57,772 bases of DNA, taken from NCBI GenBank assembly GCA_910584195.1, contig CAJTYV010000021.1, positions 1 through 57,772 of the forward strand. The letters run 5' to 3'. Numbering within the stretch: position 1 is the first letter of the stretch; every line of letters begins with the position of its first letter. Below are positions 35,230-43,199 of this stretch, one piece after another. A program made the position numbers and the translations under genes. The notes under the pieces are model-generated. The model saw only the letters and a list, made by a program, of their open reading frames with translations, made no database searches and was not told the DNA's origin. This stretch comes from an uncultured Ruminococcus sp. (GTDB lineage: Bacteria > Bacillota > Clostridia > Oscillospirales > Ruminococcaceae).

Positions 35230-35401
35230 TTTATTTTCTCCTTGTACTCTTTATCTGTCGATATTCCGACAGATTTTGACTGTTTTAATTATAACATATT
35301 CTCTATGAAATTACAATAGTTAAATACACTAAATTTCCACCTGATTTTCACATGTTTTTCACAAATTTCAAGCGGCAGCCTACCTACGGAATTTTTATGC
35401 A

Positions 35402-35460
35402 ATCTGACGAAATATCTGACTGCGCATCTGACGCACAATCTTTGTGCGGTGCTGCCTTAA
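35402..35460. repeat. TTAAGGCA-family repeat with three TCTGAC motifs
   Basis: The 312-bp gap 35230-35541 holds this repeat and a promoter. The minus-strand TTAAGGCAGCACCGCACAAAG (35460 leftwards) matches 15498. GCACAA-tct-TTGTGC is a hairpin, and ATCTGAC occurs three times at 35402-35432 in loose tandem. Confidence 0.65.
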
Positions 35461-35482
35461 CTGAAATTTATTTCCGCGCCTG

Positions 35483-35511
35483 TTGCAATTTTAAACACAA
35501 TATGATATAAT
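35483..35511 (+). promoter_or_regulatory. Promoter of the unknown gene 35542, shared module
   Basis: TTGCAA (35483-35488) and TATAAT (35506-35511), 17 bp apart with an extended TG. It is the copy of the module that drives GH95. Confidence 0.85.
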
Positions 35512-35541
35512 AAAAGCTATACAAATTAAAGGAGCGAATTT

Positions 35542-36012
35542 ATGAAAGAAAAAATGACTGAATGGCAGATGCTTGCCGCAGTTTACGGCAAGGTTGCCAA
35601 TGAGCCCGGAAAATGGGATCAGGTCGCCGTTGATTTCGGTGCTGCCCCAAGGCTTGGACTAATGGTAATGAATGATGAATACGCTTACGCGGCAGTATCA
35701 GATGTTTCTGCTGAAAACGGCAAGGCGGAGCTTTCATTGCTCGAAAGCGGAAACGCTGATTATGTTCTTGTGTTCCCCGATGAGGAAACAGCTGAGAAAA
35801 TCGGCGAAAGATGTGTAAAAGTTCCCGTCCGTGCGCTTTTCGGAGCTGTAGCGGATAACAAAAATATCAAGGGACTCCAGCTTGTGTACGCCATTGATGA
35901 GGATGCAAAAAACTTTTCGGCTGCCGAAATAAGCAGAAAGCTTATTTTTACAGCTTTGGATATGAGCGTCAGGGCGGAAAATGCACGAAAAAACGGCGGC
36001 ATTATACCTTAA
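35542..36012 (+). CDS. Conserved hypothetical protein (156 residues)
   Basis: Not recognised. It is a soluble, mixed alpha/beta protein without signal peptide, Cys-rich or catalytic motifs; EEKIGERCVKVPVRALFG and DYVLVFPDEETAEK give no match that I can name. AAAGGAG precedes the ATG. It stands alone between the module promoter and the convergent XRE gene (22 nt between stops). It is probably a real gene, judging by start, length and codon use. Confidence 0.6.
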   Translation: MKEKMTEWQMLAAVYGKVANEPGKWDQVAVDFGAAPRLGLMVMNDEYAYAAVSDVSAENGKAELSLLESGNADYVLVFPDEETAEKIGERCVKVPVRALFGAVADNKNIKGLQLVYAIDEDAKNFSAAEISRKLIFTALDMSVRAENARKNGGIIP

Positions 36013-36033
36013 AAGGCAGCGGTGATGCGATTT

Positions 36034-36762
36034 TTAATATCCCCTGTCGTTTTCCGTAGAATGATATTTGGCGCGTGTACGGGCAATACTTTCCTCACTG
36101 CGTTTGATAAGATTAAGCAGCGATGACGAATACTGTGAATAGTCTTTTTGCAGAGTAGATGTTGTGATATACAGCGTATCGAAGTTATCCACGCAGTCGT
36201 TGCCGTCAAGAGCAATACCGCTTGAAGAGGCTTTGATGTCGGCTTCGCTCATGGAAATAATGGCGTTGGAGCTGTCGTTTGCAATAACTTTCGGAATGCG
36301 GAAAAGCTTCTGGTCATTGTGAGGATTTGCGTTGTAAACTATGCGGAAAAGCTTGTACACCGACAGCATAAGGTAAGAGGAGACTTCTTTAATAAGCGTA
36401 ATGCTTCCTGCTTTCTGAGCAAGGCTGAAAAGCAGGCTTATAGAATTGTTGATAATACGTCTGTTAAAGTTTATAATTTCGGGCGAGGGCATTTTAAGCG
36501 TATTGTTTCCGTCGTCGTCGGGAATATCTTCAATAGTGATGACTTTTCCCTCCGGTTCGGGGGTGCGTCCGAGAAGATAATCGCAGGAAACGTTGTAATA
36601 GTCAGCTATTTTTACAAGGAAATTAAGGCCGCATTCACGGATTCCCTTTTCGTAGTGTGAAAGCAGAGCTTGTGAAATACCGAGATCTGATGCTGCCTGT
36701 TTCTGACTGATATGGCGTTCTTTCCTTTGAAGTGTAATAATGCGTGCGAAATCCGAATTCAT
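36034..36762 (-). CDS. XRE-family transcription regulator
   Basis: 242 residues from ATG 36762, which has a perfect GGAGG upstream. The N-terminal Cro/C1-type helix-turn-helix (residues ~6-62) has SQKQAASDLGISQALLSHYEKG as helices 2-3. The remaining ~180 residues are an unassigned effector domain rich in Ser/Asn. It probably represses itself: two identical palindromes occupy its promoter, one between -35 and -10. Confidence 0.85.
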   Translation of the reverse strand: MNSDFARIITLQRKERHISQKQAASDLGISQALLSHYEKGIRECGLNFLVKIADYYNVSCDYLLGRTPEPEGKVITIEDIPDDDGNNTLKMPSPEIINFNRRIINNSISLLFSLAQKAGSITLIKEVSSYLMLSVYKLFRIVYNANPHNDQKLFRIPKVIANDSSNAIISMSEADIKASSSGIALDGNDCVDNFDTLYITTSTLQKDYSQYSSSLLNLIKRSEESIARTRAKYHSTENDRGY

Positions 36763-36795
36763 AACGGAGTCCTCCTGTATATTTTTTATATTTAG

Positions 36796-36808
36796 ATACA
36801 ATTTGTAT
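36796..36808. promoter_or_regulatory. XRE operator O1
   Basis: ATACAATTTGTAT is the reverse complement of O2 (36831-36843) over all 13 bases. It lies in the leader between the -10 and the start codon. Confidence 0.8.
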
Positions 36809-36824
36809 ATTTTTTCTACTTTAT

Positions 36825-36853
36825 ATTATAATACAAATTGTATAATATGTAAA
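36825..36853 (-). promoter_or_regulatory. XRE promoter with embedded operator O2
   Basis: On the minus strand TTTACA (36853-36848) and TATAAT (36830-36825) are 17 bp apart; the operator ATACAAATTGTAT (36831-36843) lies wholly inside the spacer, so bound regulator would exclude RNA polymerase. Confidence 0.85.
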
Positions 36854-36937
36854 TAGTAAGAATTGATGAAATATTTAGTCGGAATTTGACAAATATTTGT
36901 TGTATTTAACTATAGCGTTAAATGAAAGGGGTAAAAA

Positions 36938-37579
36938 ATGAAAGGCTATAGGATAAGCATTATCCGGCACGGTCTGACGGAAGCTAATGAAAAAGGTATA
37001 TATATAGGTTCGACTGATATGCCGCTGTCTTCAAAAGGCGAGGCGGAGCTTGCTGCGAAAATCGACGAATACGATTACCCCACGGTACACAGGGTATATA
37101 CTTCTCCGCTCAGACGGTGTACTGGAACGGCAGAGATACTTTTTCCCGAAATTGAGACGATAGAGGCAGACGGACTGCGTGAACTGAATTTCGGAGAATT
37201 TGAAGGCAAATCGGTAGACGAGCTTGTCGGCTGTTCGGATTACAAGGCATGGCTTGGCGGCGGTCGGGAGGCAAGACCTCCGAAAGGCGAGAGCCTTGAG
37301 GAAATGACTGCCCGAACATTTGCGGCTTTTCACAATATAATTATAGATATGATGAACAGCGGACTTACTCATTGCGCCGTAATTACGCACGGCGGTATAA
37401 TATCCAATCTGCTTACGGGGTTCGGACTGCCGAAATACGATCCTAAGTATCTTAACGCTGCACCGGGAGAGGGATTTGATCTGATGATAACAGCGCAGAT
37501 GTGGCTCAATTCACAGGCGTTTGAGATATTGGGATATTGTCCTTATAATAAAGTTGAAGAATCGTTGGCAGAAGATTGA
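36938..37579 (+). CDS. Histidine phosphatase superfamily protein (phosphoglycerate mutase-like)
   Basis: 213 residues. The catalytic RHG is at residues 10-12 (SIIRHGLTEANEKG), the second Arg in SPLRRCTGTAE, the acid Glu in RELNFGEFEG and the second His in VITHGGIISN. This set belongs to the PGM/CobC branch, whose members act on many phosphoesters. AAAGGGG precedes the ATG. It is divergent from the XRE gene; a TTGACA at 36886-36891 lacks a well-placed -10. Confidence 0.88.
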   Translation: MKGYRISIIRHGLTEANEKGIYIGSTDMPLSSKGEAELAAKIDEYDYPTVHRVYTSPLRRCTGTAEILFPEIETIEADGLRELNFGEFEGKSVDELVGCSDYKAWLGGGREARPPKGESLEEMTARTFAAFHNIIIDMMNSGLTHCAVITHGGIISNLLTGFGLPKYDPKYLNAAPGEGFDLMITAQMWLNSQAFEILGYCPYNKVEESLAED

Positions 37580-37660
37580 GTTGTCCTGAGCGCTGCTGAA
37601 GATAATATTAGGATTGCTATAACGGCACAGCATGAATAATTTCCCGAAAAAACAGCATAA

Positions 37661-37690
37661 TAATACCAAAACCGAAAGGAGCTGGTATTA
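37661..37690 (+). repeat. Inverted repeat bracketing the ribosome binding site of 37690
   Basis: TAATACCA (37661-37668) and TGGTATTA (37683-37690) form an 8-bp stem whose loop carries AAAGGAG. It could tune translation of the next gene. Confidence 0.5.
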
Positions 37691-38565
37691 TGAAAAAACG
37701 AGAGCTTTTAAGCTATTCAAGGCGGCTTGTGAAAGGTCGGCGTAGCGAGCTTCTGCTTATCTGCATGATTCCCGTTGGTACGGAATTGTTTTTCCGAACC
37801 GCCGAAGCCGCGCTGTACTGCCTTATGCTTTATTTCGGAAATATAAAGCCGATAAACCTGTTTACGGGCGAAAATGCGGAGCAGGCGGTAATATCGGGAA
37901 TATTTGCCGTACTGCGTTTTCTTGTAATACCGCCGTTGTGGTGCGGTTTGGCGGCGCGGCTTATGATGTTTGCAGAGGGAAAAAACGAGTCTCCTGCCTT
38001 TTCGGACATGCTGTTAAGCGGAAAATTTATCGGCAGAGCGGTAACGGCGGCTCTTTTTGGCAGACTTATTTCGGCGGCTGTTCTTTTGCCCGGAGTTTTG
38101 TCGGCAGCATGTGGAATAGGAATGCTTTCGGACGGGGCGGACAGCGGAGAGCTTATTGCAGCCACAAATCTTATTGCTGTAGGGATAGGTTTTGTCATAC
38201 TTTGGGGGGCGGTTCGGCTGAGCCTTACGGCAGTACCGTTTCTTTTATGGGAACGCCGTGATCTCTCGGCTGTGAGGACTGTTATTTATGCGCTCCGATT
38301 CATGAGAGAACGACGGGGACTTCCGCTGACGCTTATATTTATCTATTTGCCGCCGGTTTTGACTATAGCTGCCGCTCCGTATTTCATTCCCGAATGGGCG
38401 GCGGCGTATGCAGTCGGCGTTTCTATATTTCTTAAGGAGGACGAGACGGTCAATGAGCGAGCTTGTGTTCATAGTGGAAACGGATATGCCGAGAGCGCTG
38501 AAAAATTATCTCCGAGGAAGCTGCGGCGTCTCAGGCGGATTGCTGAGAAGGCTCAAAAGCGTTGA
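37690..38565 (+). CDS. Multi-span membrane protein, unknown
   Basis: 291 residues with about five or six hydrophobic segments between residues 18 and 250 and a basic tail (SPRKLRRLRRIAEKAQKR). Not recognised; some clostridial DUF membrane proteins have this size. AAAGGAG precedes the ATG. The last 113 nt overlap the start of the RluA gene in another frame, so the basic tail may be an accident of a lost earlier stop. Confidence 0.65.
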   Translation: MKKRELLSYSRRLVKGRRSELLLICMIPVGTELFFRTAEAALYCLMLYFGNIKPINLFTGENAEQAVISGIFAVLRFLVIPPLWCGLAARLMMFAEGKNESPAFSDMLLSGKFIGRAVTAALFGRLISAAVLLPGVLSAACGIGMLSDGADSGELIAATNLIAVGIGFVILWGAVRLSLTAVPFLLWERRDLSAVRTVIYALRFMRERRGLPLTLIFIYLPPVLTIAAAPYFIPEWAAAYAVGVSIFLKEDETVNERACVHSGNGYAESAEKLSPRKLRRLRRIAEKAQKR

Positions 38566-39304
38566 TGGGGGTATAAAAATAAACGGCATCGGTGCAAAGG
38601 CGATTGATATTGTAAAACAGGGAGATATTATTACTCTTGGTCGGCAGGAAAACGCTACCGTTGAAGCAAATTACGCTTTGAATGCTCCGATAGTTTTAGA
38701 AAATAAAGCGGTCGTCATTTTTGACAAACCTGCCGGAATGCCCGTTCATCCGTCGGCAGGTCACCGGAACGATACGCTGGGGAATCTTTTTGCAGCTCTT
38801 TATCCCGACCTTGTTTTCCGTCCCGTGAATCGGCTTGACAAGGATACTTCGGGATTGTGCCTTATTGCCAAAGATCCTTATTCGGCGAATATTTTACAGG
38901 GAAAATGCCATAAGCTGTATTATGCGGCGGTTTGCGGAGATACGGACGCATCGGGAACTATCGACGCTCCGATAGCAAGAGCTGAGAACAGTATAATCAT
39001 GCGGTGCGTGAGAGGGGACGGACGGCGCGCCGTTACGCATTACAGAAGGATCTCGGGAAACGAAAGGTATTCTCTGCTTGAAATAGAGCTTGAAACCGGA
39101 CGCACTCATCAGATAAGGGTGCATTTCAGCCATATAGGTCATCCGCTTGCAGGAGACAGTCTTTATGGCGGATGTCGGGAGGATATAGAACGTCACGCTC
39201 TTCACTGCGGAAACATTCATTTTACATGTCCGCTGACGGGAGAGGAGATAGCAGCGAAGTCGGGGCTTCCGGAAGATATAAAAAGATTAATTCAAGGAGA
39301 ATGA
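38453..39304 (+). CDS. RluA-family pseudouridine synthase
   Basis: 283 residues from ATG 38453; AAGGAGG lies 12 nt upstream. A short S4-like N-terminus (MPRALKNYLRGSCGVSGGLLRRLK) precedes the catalytic domain, with the active-site RPVNRLDKDTSGL (Asp in RLD) and ELETGRTHQIRVHFSHIGHPLAGD. It isomerises uridine in rRNA or tRNA. It overlaps the membrane protein gene by 113 nt and is followed by luxS after 1 nt. Confidence 0.9.
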   Translation: MSELVFIVETDMPRALKNYLRGSCGVSGGLLRRLKSVDGGIKINGIGAKAIDIVKQGDIITLGRQENATVEANYALNAPIVLENKAVVIFDKPAGMPVHPSAGHRNDTLGNLFAALYPDLVFRPVNRLDKDTSGLCLIAKDPYSANILQGKCHKLYYAAVCGDTDASGTIDAPIARAENSIIMRCVRGDGRRAVTHYRRISGNERYSLLEIELETGRTHQIRVHFSHIGHPLAGDSLYGGCREDIERHALHCGNIHFTCPLTGEEIAAKSGLPEDIKRLIQGE

Positions 39305-39305
39305 A

Positions 39306-39779
39306 ATGAAAAAAATAGCAAGCTTTCAGGTTGACCACAGAAAATTTGGTATCGGCATGTACATATCACGGGTAGACGGCGATGTTGTGACTTATGATAT
39401 ACGTATGGTGAAGCCCAACGGAGGGGTATACATTTCAAACCCGTCGCTGCACACCATAGAGCATTTGTTTGCAACTTACGCCAGAAACAGCGAATTTGGC
39501 GGCAGTATAGTATATGTCGGACCTATGGGATGCCGTACCGGATTTTATCTGTTGACCCGGGACGATATGACAGGGGATCAGGCGATAGAGTTAGTGAAAT
39601 CTGCATATCGCTATATAGCAGGCTTTGAGGGTGAGATTCCCGGAAACAGCGAGATCGAGTGCGGCAACTTCCGCGAGCATGACCTTGATTCGGCAAAAAG
39701 GGACGTATTGCCGCTGCTTGAACGGCTTGAAAATTATTCGGCGGAAATGTTGGATTATTCATATAACCACAGACGATGA
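39306..39779 (+). CDS. luxS: S-ribosylhomocysteine lyase (AI-2 synthase)
   Basis: 157 residues. Metal ligands His49, His53 in HTIEH and Cys119 in SEIECGN, and catalytic Cys76 in GPMGCRTGFY, match LuxS. It cleaves S-ribosylhomocysteine to homocysteine and DPD, the AI-2 precursor, within the activated-methyl cycle. AAGGAG precedes the ATG. The last codons (DYSYNHRR) are read from the 46-bp shared element at 39763. Confidence 0.96.
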   Translation: MKKIASFQVDHRKFGIGMYISRVDGDVVTYDIRMVKPNGGVYISNPSLHTIEHLFATYARNSEFGGSIVYVGPMGCRTGFYLLTRDDMTGDQAIELVKSAYRYIAGFEGEIPGNSEIECGNFREHDLDSAKRDVLPLLERLENYSAEMLDYSYNHRR

Positions 39780-39930
39780 TTTTCGCTTCTTAGACGGCGA
39801 ACATCTTTAGGTTCAGCCGGAGATACGATCTCCGGCTGAATCAGGCTTGCTGCCGTAAGCCGTCTGCTTTCTAAAAGCAGAGCTTTGAACAAATGGTTTG
39901 ATCTCAACTCGTAAAATGGAGGAAATACGG
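39763..39930 (+). promoter_or_regulatory. Structured leader between luxS and the M23 gene
   Basis: 39763-39808 matches the ppk leader at 36 of 46 positions. A strong hairpin TTCAGCCGGAGAT-acg-ATCTCCGGCTGAA (39812-39840) follows, and AGACGGC (39792-39798) can pair with GCCGTCT near 39860, enclosing it. A further CTGCTTT/AAAAGCAG stem follows. No T run ends the hairpin. It may be a leader RNA of the M23 gene; no named riboswitch was recognised. Confidence 0.45.
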
Positions 39931-39932
39931 TT

Positions 39933-41654
39933 TTGAATTTTCTGAAAAAAATGGCAGATCTGATAGTGGAACTTCTTGTCAGAGGCTCGCTCTGCACTTT
40001 TAAACTGATAGCGGCGGTAATTCTTATGATTGTAAGGTTTATCGGTTTTGTTTTAGGAGAAATAGCCGGAATATTCCGTATATTGGGACAGGGCATAAAG
40101 TGGCTCCTGAGAAGCCTTACGGAGTCTTTCAGAAGCCGTGTGCAGGTTTCAAACGAACTTGCAAAAAATGTCCGCCATGCAAAAAAAGAGGGAAAAAAAG
40201 CTTATATAAACTCGATATTGACTTTTATCGGTTCGTTCTTTTTCGGAGAGGGCGGAGTGCTGTATACTGCGTTTAACTATCTTATGCCTATCGTATCGGC
40301 GGTATTTATGATAAGCGTTATAGCTTACGGTTCAAGTTTGGAGTATGGTCTTGCTGTGGAGTACAACGGCAGAGAGCTTGGCGTCATTGCGGACGAAACC
40401 GAGCTGGAGGCTGCGGCAAGAGACGTTCAGCAGCGTATTTCTTACAGCGCCGGCGATAAAGCTATTGACCTTTCGGCTAAATATTCTCTGCGCATAATAT
40501 CCGACAGCGATAAGCTCATGAACGCCGCGCGCCTTGCGGACGAAATGCTTGAGGCATCGGATGAAGAACTTACAGAAGCGTACGGAATTTATATAGACGG
40601 TGAATTTATCGGAGCGGTACGGGACAAAAGACCCGTGCAGGACGCTCTTGACAAGAATCTGCTTGATTATAAGCCCGATGGTATTGTCAAGGAAATATCG
40701 TATGCGAACAAAATTGAATATACCAAGGGTATTTACCTGCTCAACAGTCTCCGGGAGGAACAGGAAGCCATAGAACTGCTCACCTCCACTACGGAAAAAA
40801 GTAAGGTCTATGTTGTTAAGGCAGGAGACACGGTTCTTGATATAATTCAGAAATTCGGTATGAAAGTCGATGATTTCAATAAGCTCAATCCAAAAGCGGC
40901 AGACGGTTTGAAAAACGGGCAGATGCTCAATGTAACACAGACAGAGCGTTATCTGCCGGTTCAGTACACGCGCGAGCTGGAGACGCTTACATTTCTTGAT
41001 TATGAGACTATCGAGGTAGAGACGAGCGCTTTAAATGTCGGTATTCGCGCGGTTCTGGTAAAAGGCGAACGCGGCGAAAAGGTAAGCAACCTTGAAGTGA
41101 CCTATATTGACGGAATTGAACAGTCCCGAAAGGTGCTGAGCAGCGCTGTGACAAAGAATCCTGTGGTTGAGACTATCGGTATCGGAACGTACTCCGCACA
41201 GCCCGATTATCCGGAAACGGTGTATTTCGGTCAGCCGCTGGCAGGCTCCGGACAGATGGGCTGGCCTGTAAACGGCGGCTGGATAAGCGACACGTTTATC
41301 AGCGACCGTAACCATAAGGGACTTGATATAGCCGCACCCGAGGGAACGGAGATATATGCTTCCGAGGAGGGGGAGGTAGTGTCAGCCGGCTGGAACTCCG
41401 GCGGCTACGGAAACGTTGTTATGATCGAACATCCTGACGGCTACGCAACGGTCTATGCGCATATGGTAATGGTTTATGCGTTTGAGGGACAATATGTTAC
41501 CAAAGGACAGCTTATCGGATTTGTCGGAAGTACGGGAAATTCTACAGGTCCGCATTGTCATTTTGAAGTGCGCTATCAGGGAATCTGTCTTGACCCGGCA
41601 GCATTTTTGAATACGGTGGACGTTTCTGCGGACGTAAAGAGAGAAGATGAATGA
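39933..41654 (+). CDS. M23 metallopeptidase with LysM and G5 domains
   Basis: 573 residues from TTG 39933, with GGAGGA at 39918-39923. Three or more hydrophobic segments in the first ~135 residues anchor it. A G5-like region (LETLTFLDYETIEVETSALN) and a LysM repeat (VYVVKAGDTVLDIIQKFGM) precede the M23 zinc peptidase with HKGLDIAAPEGTEI and HCHFEV. The protein should bind and cut peptidoglycan at the cell surface. It lies 153 nt after luxS with a structured leader, and a terminator follows at 41665. Confidence 0.93.
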   Translation: MNFLKKMADLIVELLVRGSLCTFKLIAAVILMIVRFIGFVLGEIAGIFRILGQGIKWLLRSLTESFRSRVQVSNELAKNVRHAKKEGKKAYINSILTFIGSFFFGEGGVLYTAFNYLMPIVSAVFMISVIAYGSSLEYGLAVEYNGRELGVIADETELEAAARDVQQRISYSAGDKAIDLSAKYSLRIISDSDKLMNAARLADEMLEASDEELTEAYGIYIDGEFIGAVRDKRPVQDALDKNLLDYKPDGIVKEISYANKIEYTKGIYLLNSLREEQEAIELLTSTTEKSKVYVVKAGDTVLDIIQKFGMKVDDFNKLNPKAADGLKNGQMLNVTQTERYLPVQYTRELETLTFLDYETIEVETSALNVGIRAVLVKGERGEKVSNLEVTYIDGIEQSRKVLSSAVTKNPVVETIGIGTYSAQPDYPETVYFGQPLAGSGQMGWPVNGGWISDTFISDRNHKGLDIAAPEGTEIYASEEGEVVSAGWNSGGYGNVVMIEHPDGYATVYAHMVMVYAFEGQYVTKGQLIGFVGSTGNSTGPHCHFEVRYQGICLDPAAFLNTVDVSADVKREDE

Positions 41655-41664
41655 TAACAGAAAG

Positions 41665-41689
41665 GACACGGTACGCCGTGTCTTTTTTT
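41665..41689 (+). terminator. Terminator of the M23 gene
   Basis: GACACGG-tacg-CCGTGTC followed by T7, just past the stop at 41654. Confidence 0.93.
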
Positions 41690-41773
41690 ATATCTGCGGT
41701 GAGCATGTGTCAAAATGCACATAAATTTTGCAAAAATTGCATTAAAGTTCTACATATGAATTTTTTCCAACTA

Positions 41774-41802
41774 TTGCATTATTATAACAAATGTGGTATA
41801 AT
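41774..41802 (+). promoter_or_regulatory. Promoter of the S10 ribosomal operon
   Basis: TTGCAT (41774-41779) and TATAAT (41797-41802), 17 bp apart with an extended TGG. It gives a ~320-nt leader before rpsJ. Confidence 0.8.
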
Positions 41803-41809
41803 TAATTAC

Positions 41810-42120
41810 GTTGAGTTTAGCGTGACAACACGCTTGCCAAGAAGATATGCGCGGAAGCGGAAGGTTGCTGCCGGTATGGCAGGTAATTTCCGTGGAGTAT
41901 GTCCGATTCTAAACCGGGCGAAAAGGGATAAAGGACACAGTATGTGTAAAACGCTTACGGCACAGCTTGCGAGTGTGCTTATAGGCTCTTTGTGTCCGAA
42001 TCGCTATGTCTGCTCGAAAATATCAAAAATTTTCGAGTTTTTTTGTCAGGCAAAGCATGAAACACGCGGCGGCGTGTGAATATCCCTGCAACCGTCCCCA
42101 AAATTACCATAGGAGGCGAA
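41810..42120 (+). promoter_or_regulatory. S10-operon leader with intrinsic terminator (attenuator)
   Basis: The 470-bp gap 41655-42124 has no convincing gene. The leader contains hairpin GCGTG-acaa-CACGC (41820-41833); GGACACA (41933-41939), able to pair with TGTGTCC (41991-41997); the alternative ACACA-gta-TGTGT (41935-41947); and the terminator CTCGAAAAT/ATTTTCGAG with T8 at 42013-42044. The competing pairs before a terminator suggest attenuation of the operon, perhaps by a ribosomal protein as in other S10 leaders (inference). Confidence 0.6.
42013..42044 (+). terminator. Leader terminator upstream of rpsJ
   Basis: CTCGAAAAT-atcaaaa-ATTTTCGAG followed by T8, 80 nt before rpsJ and well inside the transcript from 41802. 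Confidence 0.85.
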
Positions 42121-42124
42121 AATA

Positions 42125-42439
42125 ATGGCAGTCAACGAAAAAATCAGATTCAAGATCAAGGGCTACGATCACGCTACTGTTGATATTGCGGCAGCTAAGA
42201 TCGTTGAAGCGGCTAAGAGAAGCGGTGCGAGAGTTTCCGGACCTATCCCGCTCCCTACCAACAAGGAGATCGTTACTATCCTTCGTGCTACACATAAGTA
42301 CAAGGACAGCCGCGAGCAGTTCGAGATGAGAACTCATAAGAGACTTATCGATGTTCTTCGTCCTACAGAAAAGACGACCGCTGCTTTTGATAAGCTTGAG
42401 ATCCCCGCAGGCGTAGACGTTGTTATGGAGGTTAAGTAA
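42125..42439 (+). CDS. rpsJ: Ribosomal protein uS10
   Basis: 104 residues; IRFKIKGYDHATVDIAAAKI and GPIPLPTNKEIVTILRATH are the usual S10 strands. AGGAGG precedes the ATG. S10 is in the 30S head and also partners NusB in antitermination. It opens the S10-spc-alpha cluster. Confidence 0.98.
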   Translation: MAVNEKIRFKIKGYDHATVDIAAAKIVEAAKRSGARVSGPIPLPTNKEIVTILRATHKYKDSREQFEMRTHKRLIDVLRPTEKTTAAFDKLEIPAGVDVVMEVK

Positions 42440-42549
42440 TTAACCGAAATTGCGCTTGAAAATACCGTTCGGGAAACGGAATGGCGGTAGTCCGCCGGTC
42501 ATGTTGATATGTAAATTATCAACCAATAACCTATCAGGAGGAAATGAAA

Positions 42550-43182
42550 ATGCAGAAAGGCATTATCGGCAAGAAGATCGGTATGACTCAGATCTTCGAC
42601 GAGTCAGGAAAAGTTATTCCTGTAACAGTAATCGAAGCCGGTCCCTGCGTTGTTGTTCAGAAGAAAACCGTTGAAAACGACGGCTACGCTGCACTTCAGC
42701 TCGGTTACGGCGATGTAAAGGTACAGAGAGTCAATAAGCCTATGAAGGGTCACTTCGATAAGGCAGACGTGGCTTGCAAGAAGAACCTTAAGGAATTCAG
42801 ACTGGATGACTGCGATGCGCTCAATGTCGGAGACATCGTAAAGGCTGATACTTTTGCTGTAGGCGATTCTATCGACGTTATCGGCACAAGCAAGGGTAAA
42901 GGCTTCCAGGGCGCGATCAAGCGTCATAATCAGCACAGACTTAAGGAAACTCACGGTACGGGTCCTGTTCACAGACAGGCGGGTTCCATGGGAGCTTGTT
43001 CCTCGCCTTCAAGAATCTACAAGGGCAAGGGCATGGCAGGTCACATGGGCGCTGAGCAGGTAACTGTTCAGAACCTCGAAGTAGTTAAAATAGACGTAGA
43101 AAATAATCTCATCGCTATCAAGGGTGCTGTTCCAGGTCCTAAGGGCGGAATCGTTTATATCGTTGACAGCGTTAAGGCTTAA
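42550..43182 (+). CDS. rplC: Ribosomal protein uL3
   Basis: 210 residues from ATG 42550, eight bases after AGGAGG; ATG 42544 is too close to it. It begins MQKGIIGKKIGMTQIFD, and GTSKGKGFQGAIKRHN is the loop that reaches the peptidyl-transferase centre. The 110-bp gap before it carries the hairpin GGCGG-tagt-CCGCC. Confidence 0.98.
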   Translation: MQKGIIGKKIGMTQIFDESGKVIPVTVIEAGPCVVVQKKTVENDGYAALQLGYGDVKVQRVNKPMKGHFDKADVACKKNLKEFRLDDCDALNVGDIVKADTFAVGDSIDVIGTSKGKGFQGAIKRHNQHRLKETHGTGPVHRQAGSMGACSSPSRIYKGKGMAGHMGAEQVTVQNLEVVKIDVENNLIAIKGAVPGPKGGIVYIVDSVKA

Positions 43183-43199
43183 GGAAGGAGGAAACGTAA

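Noticed and set aside
39763..39930. c-di-AMP (ydaO) riboswitch before the cell-wall peptidase
   Set aside because: The gene type fits, but the conserved ydaO core sequence was not found in the leader.
41651..42079. Open frame across the S10 leader
   Set aside because: It covers the operon promoter, leader stems and terminator; no ribosome binding site or homology.
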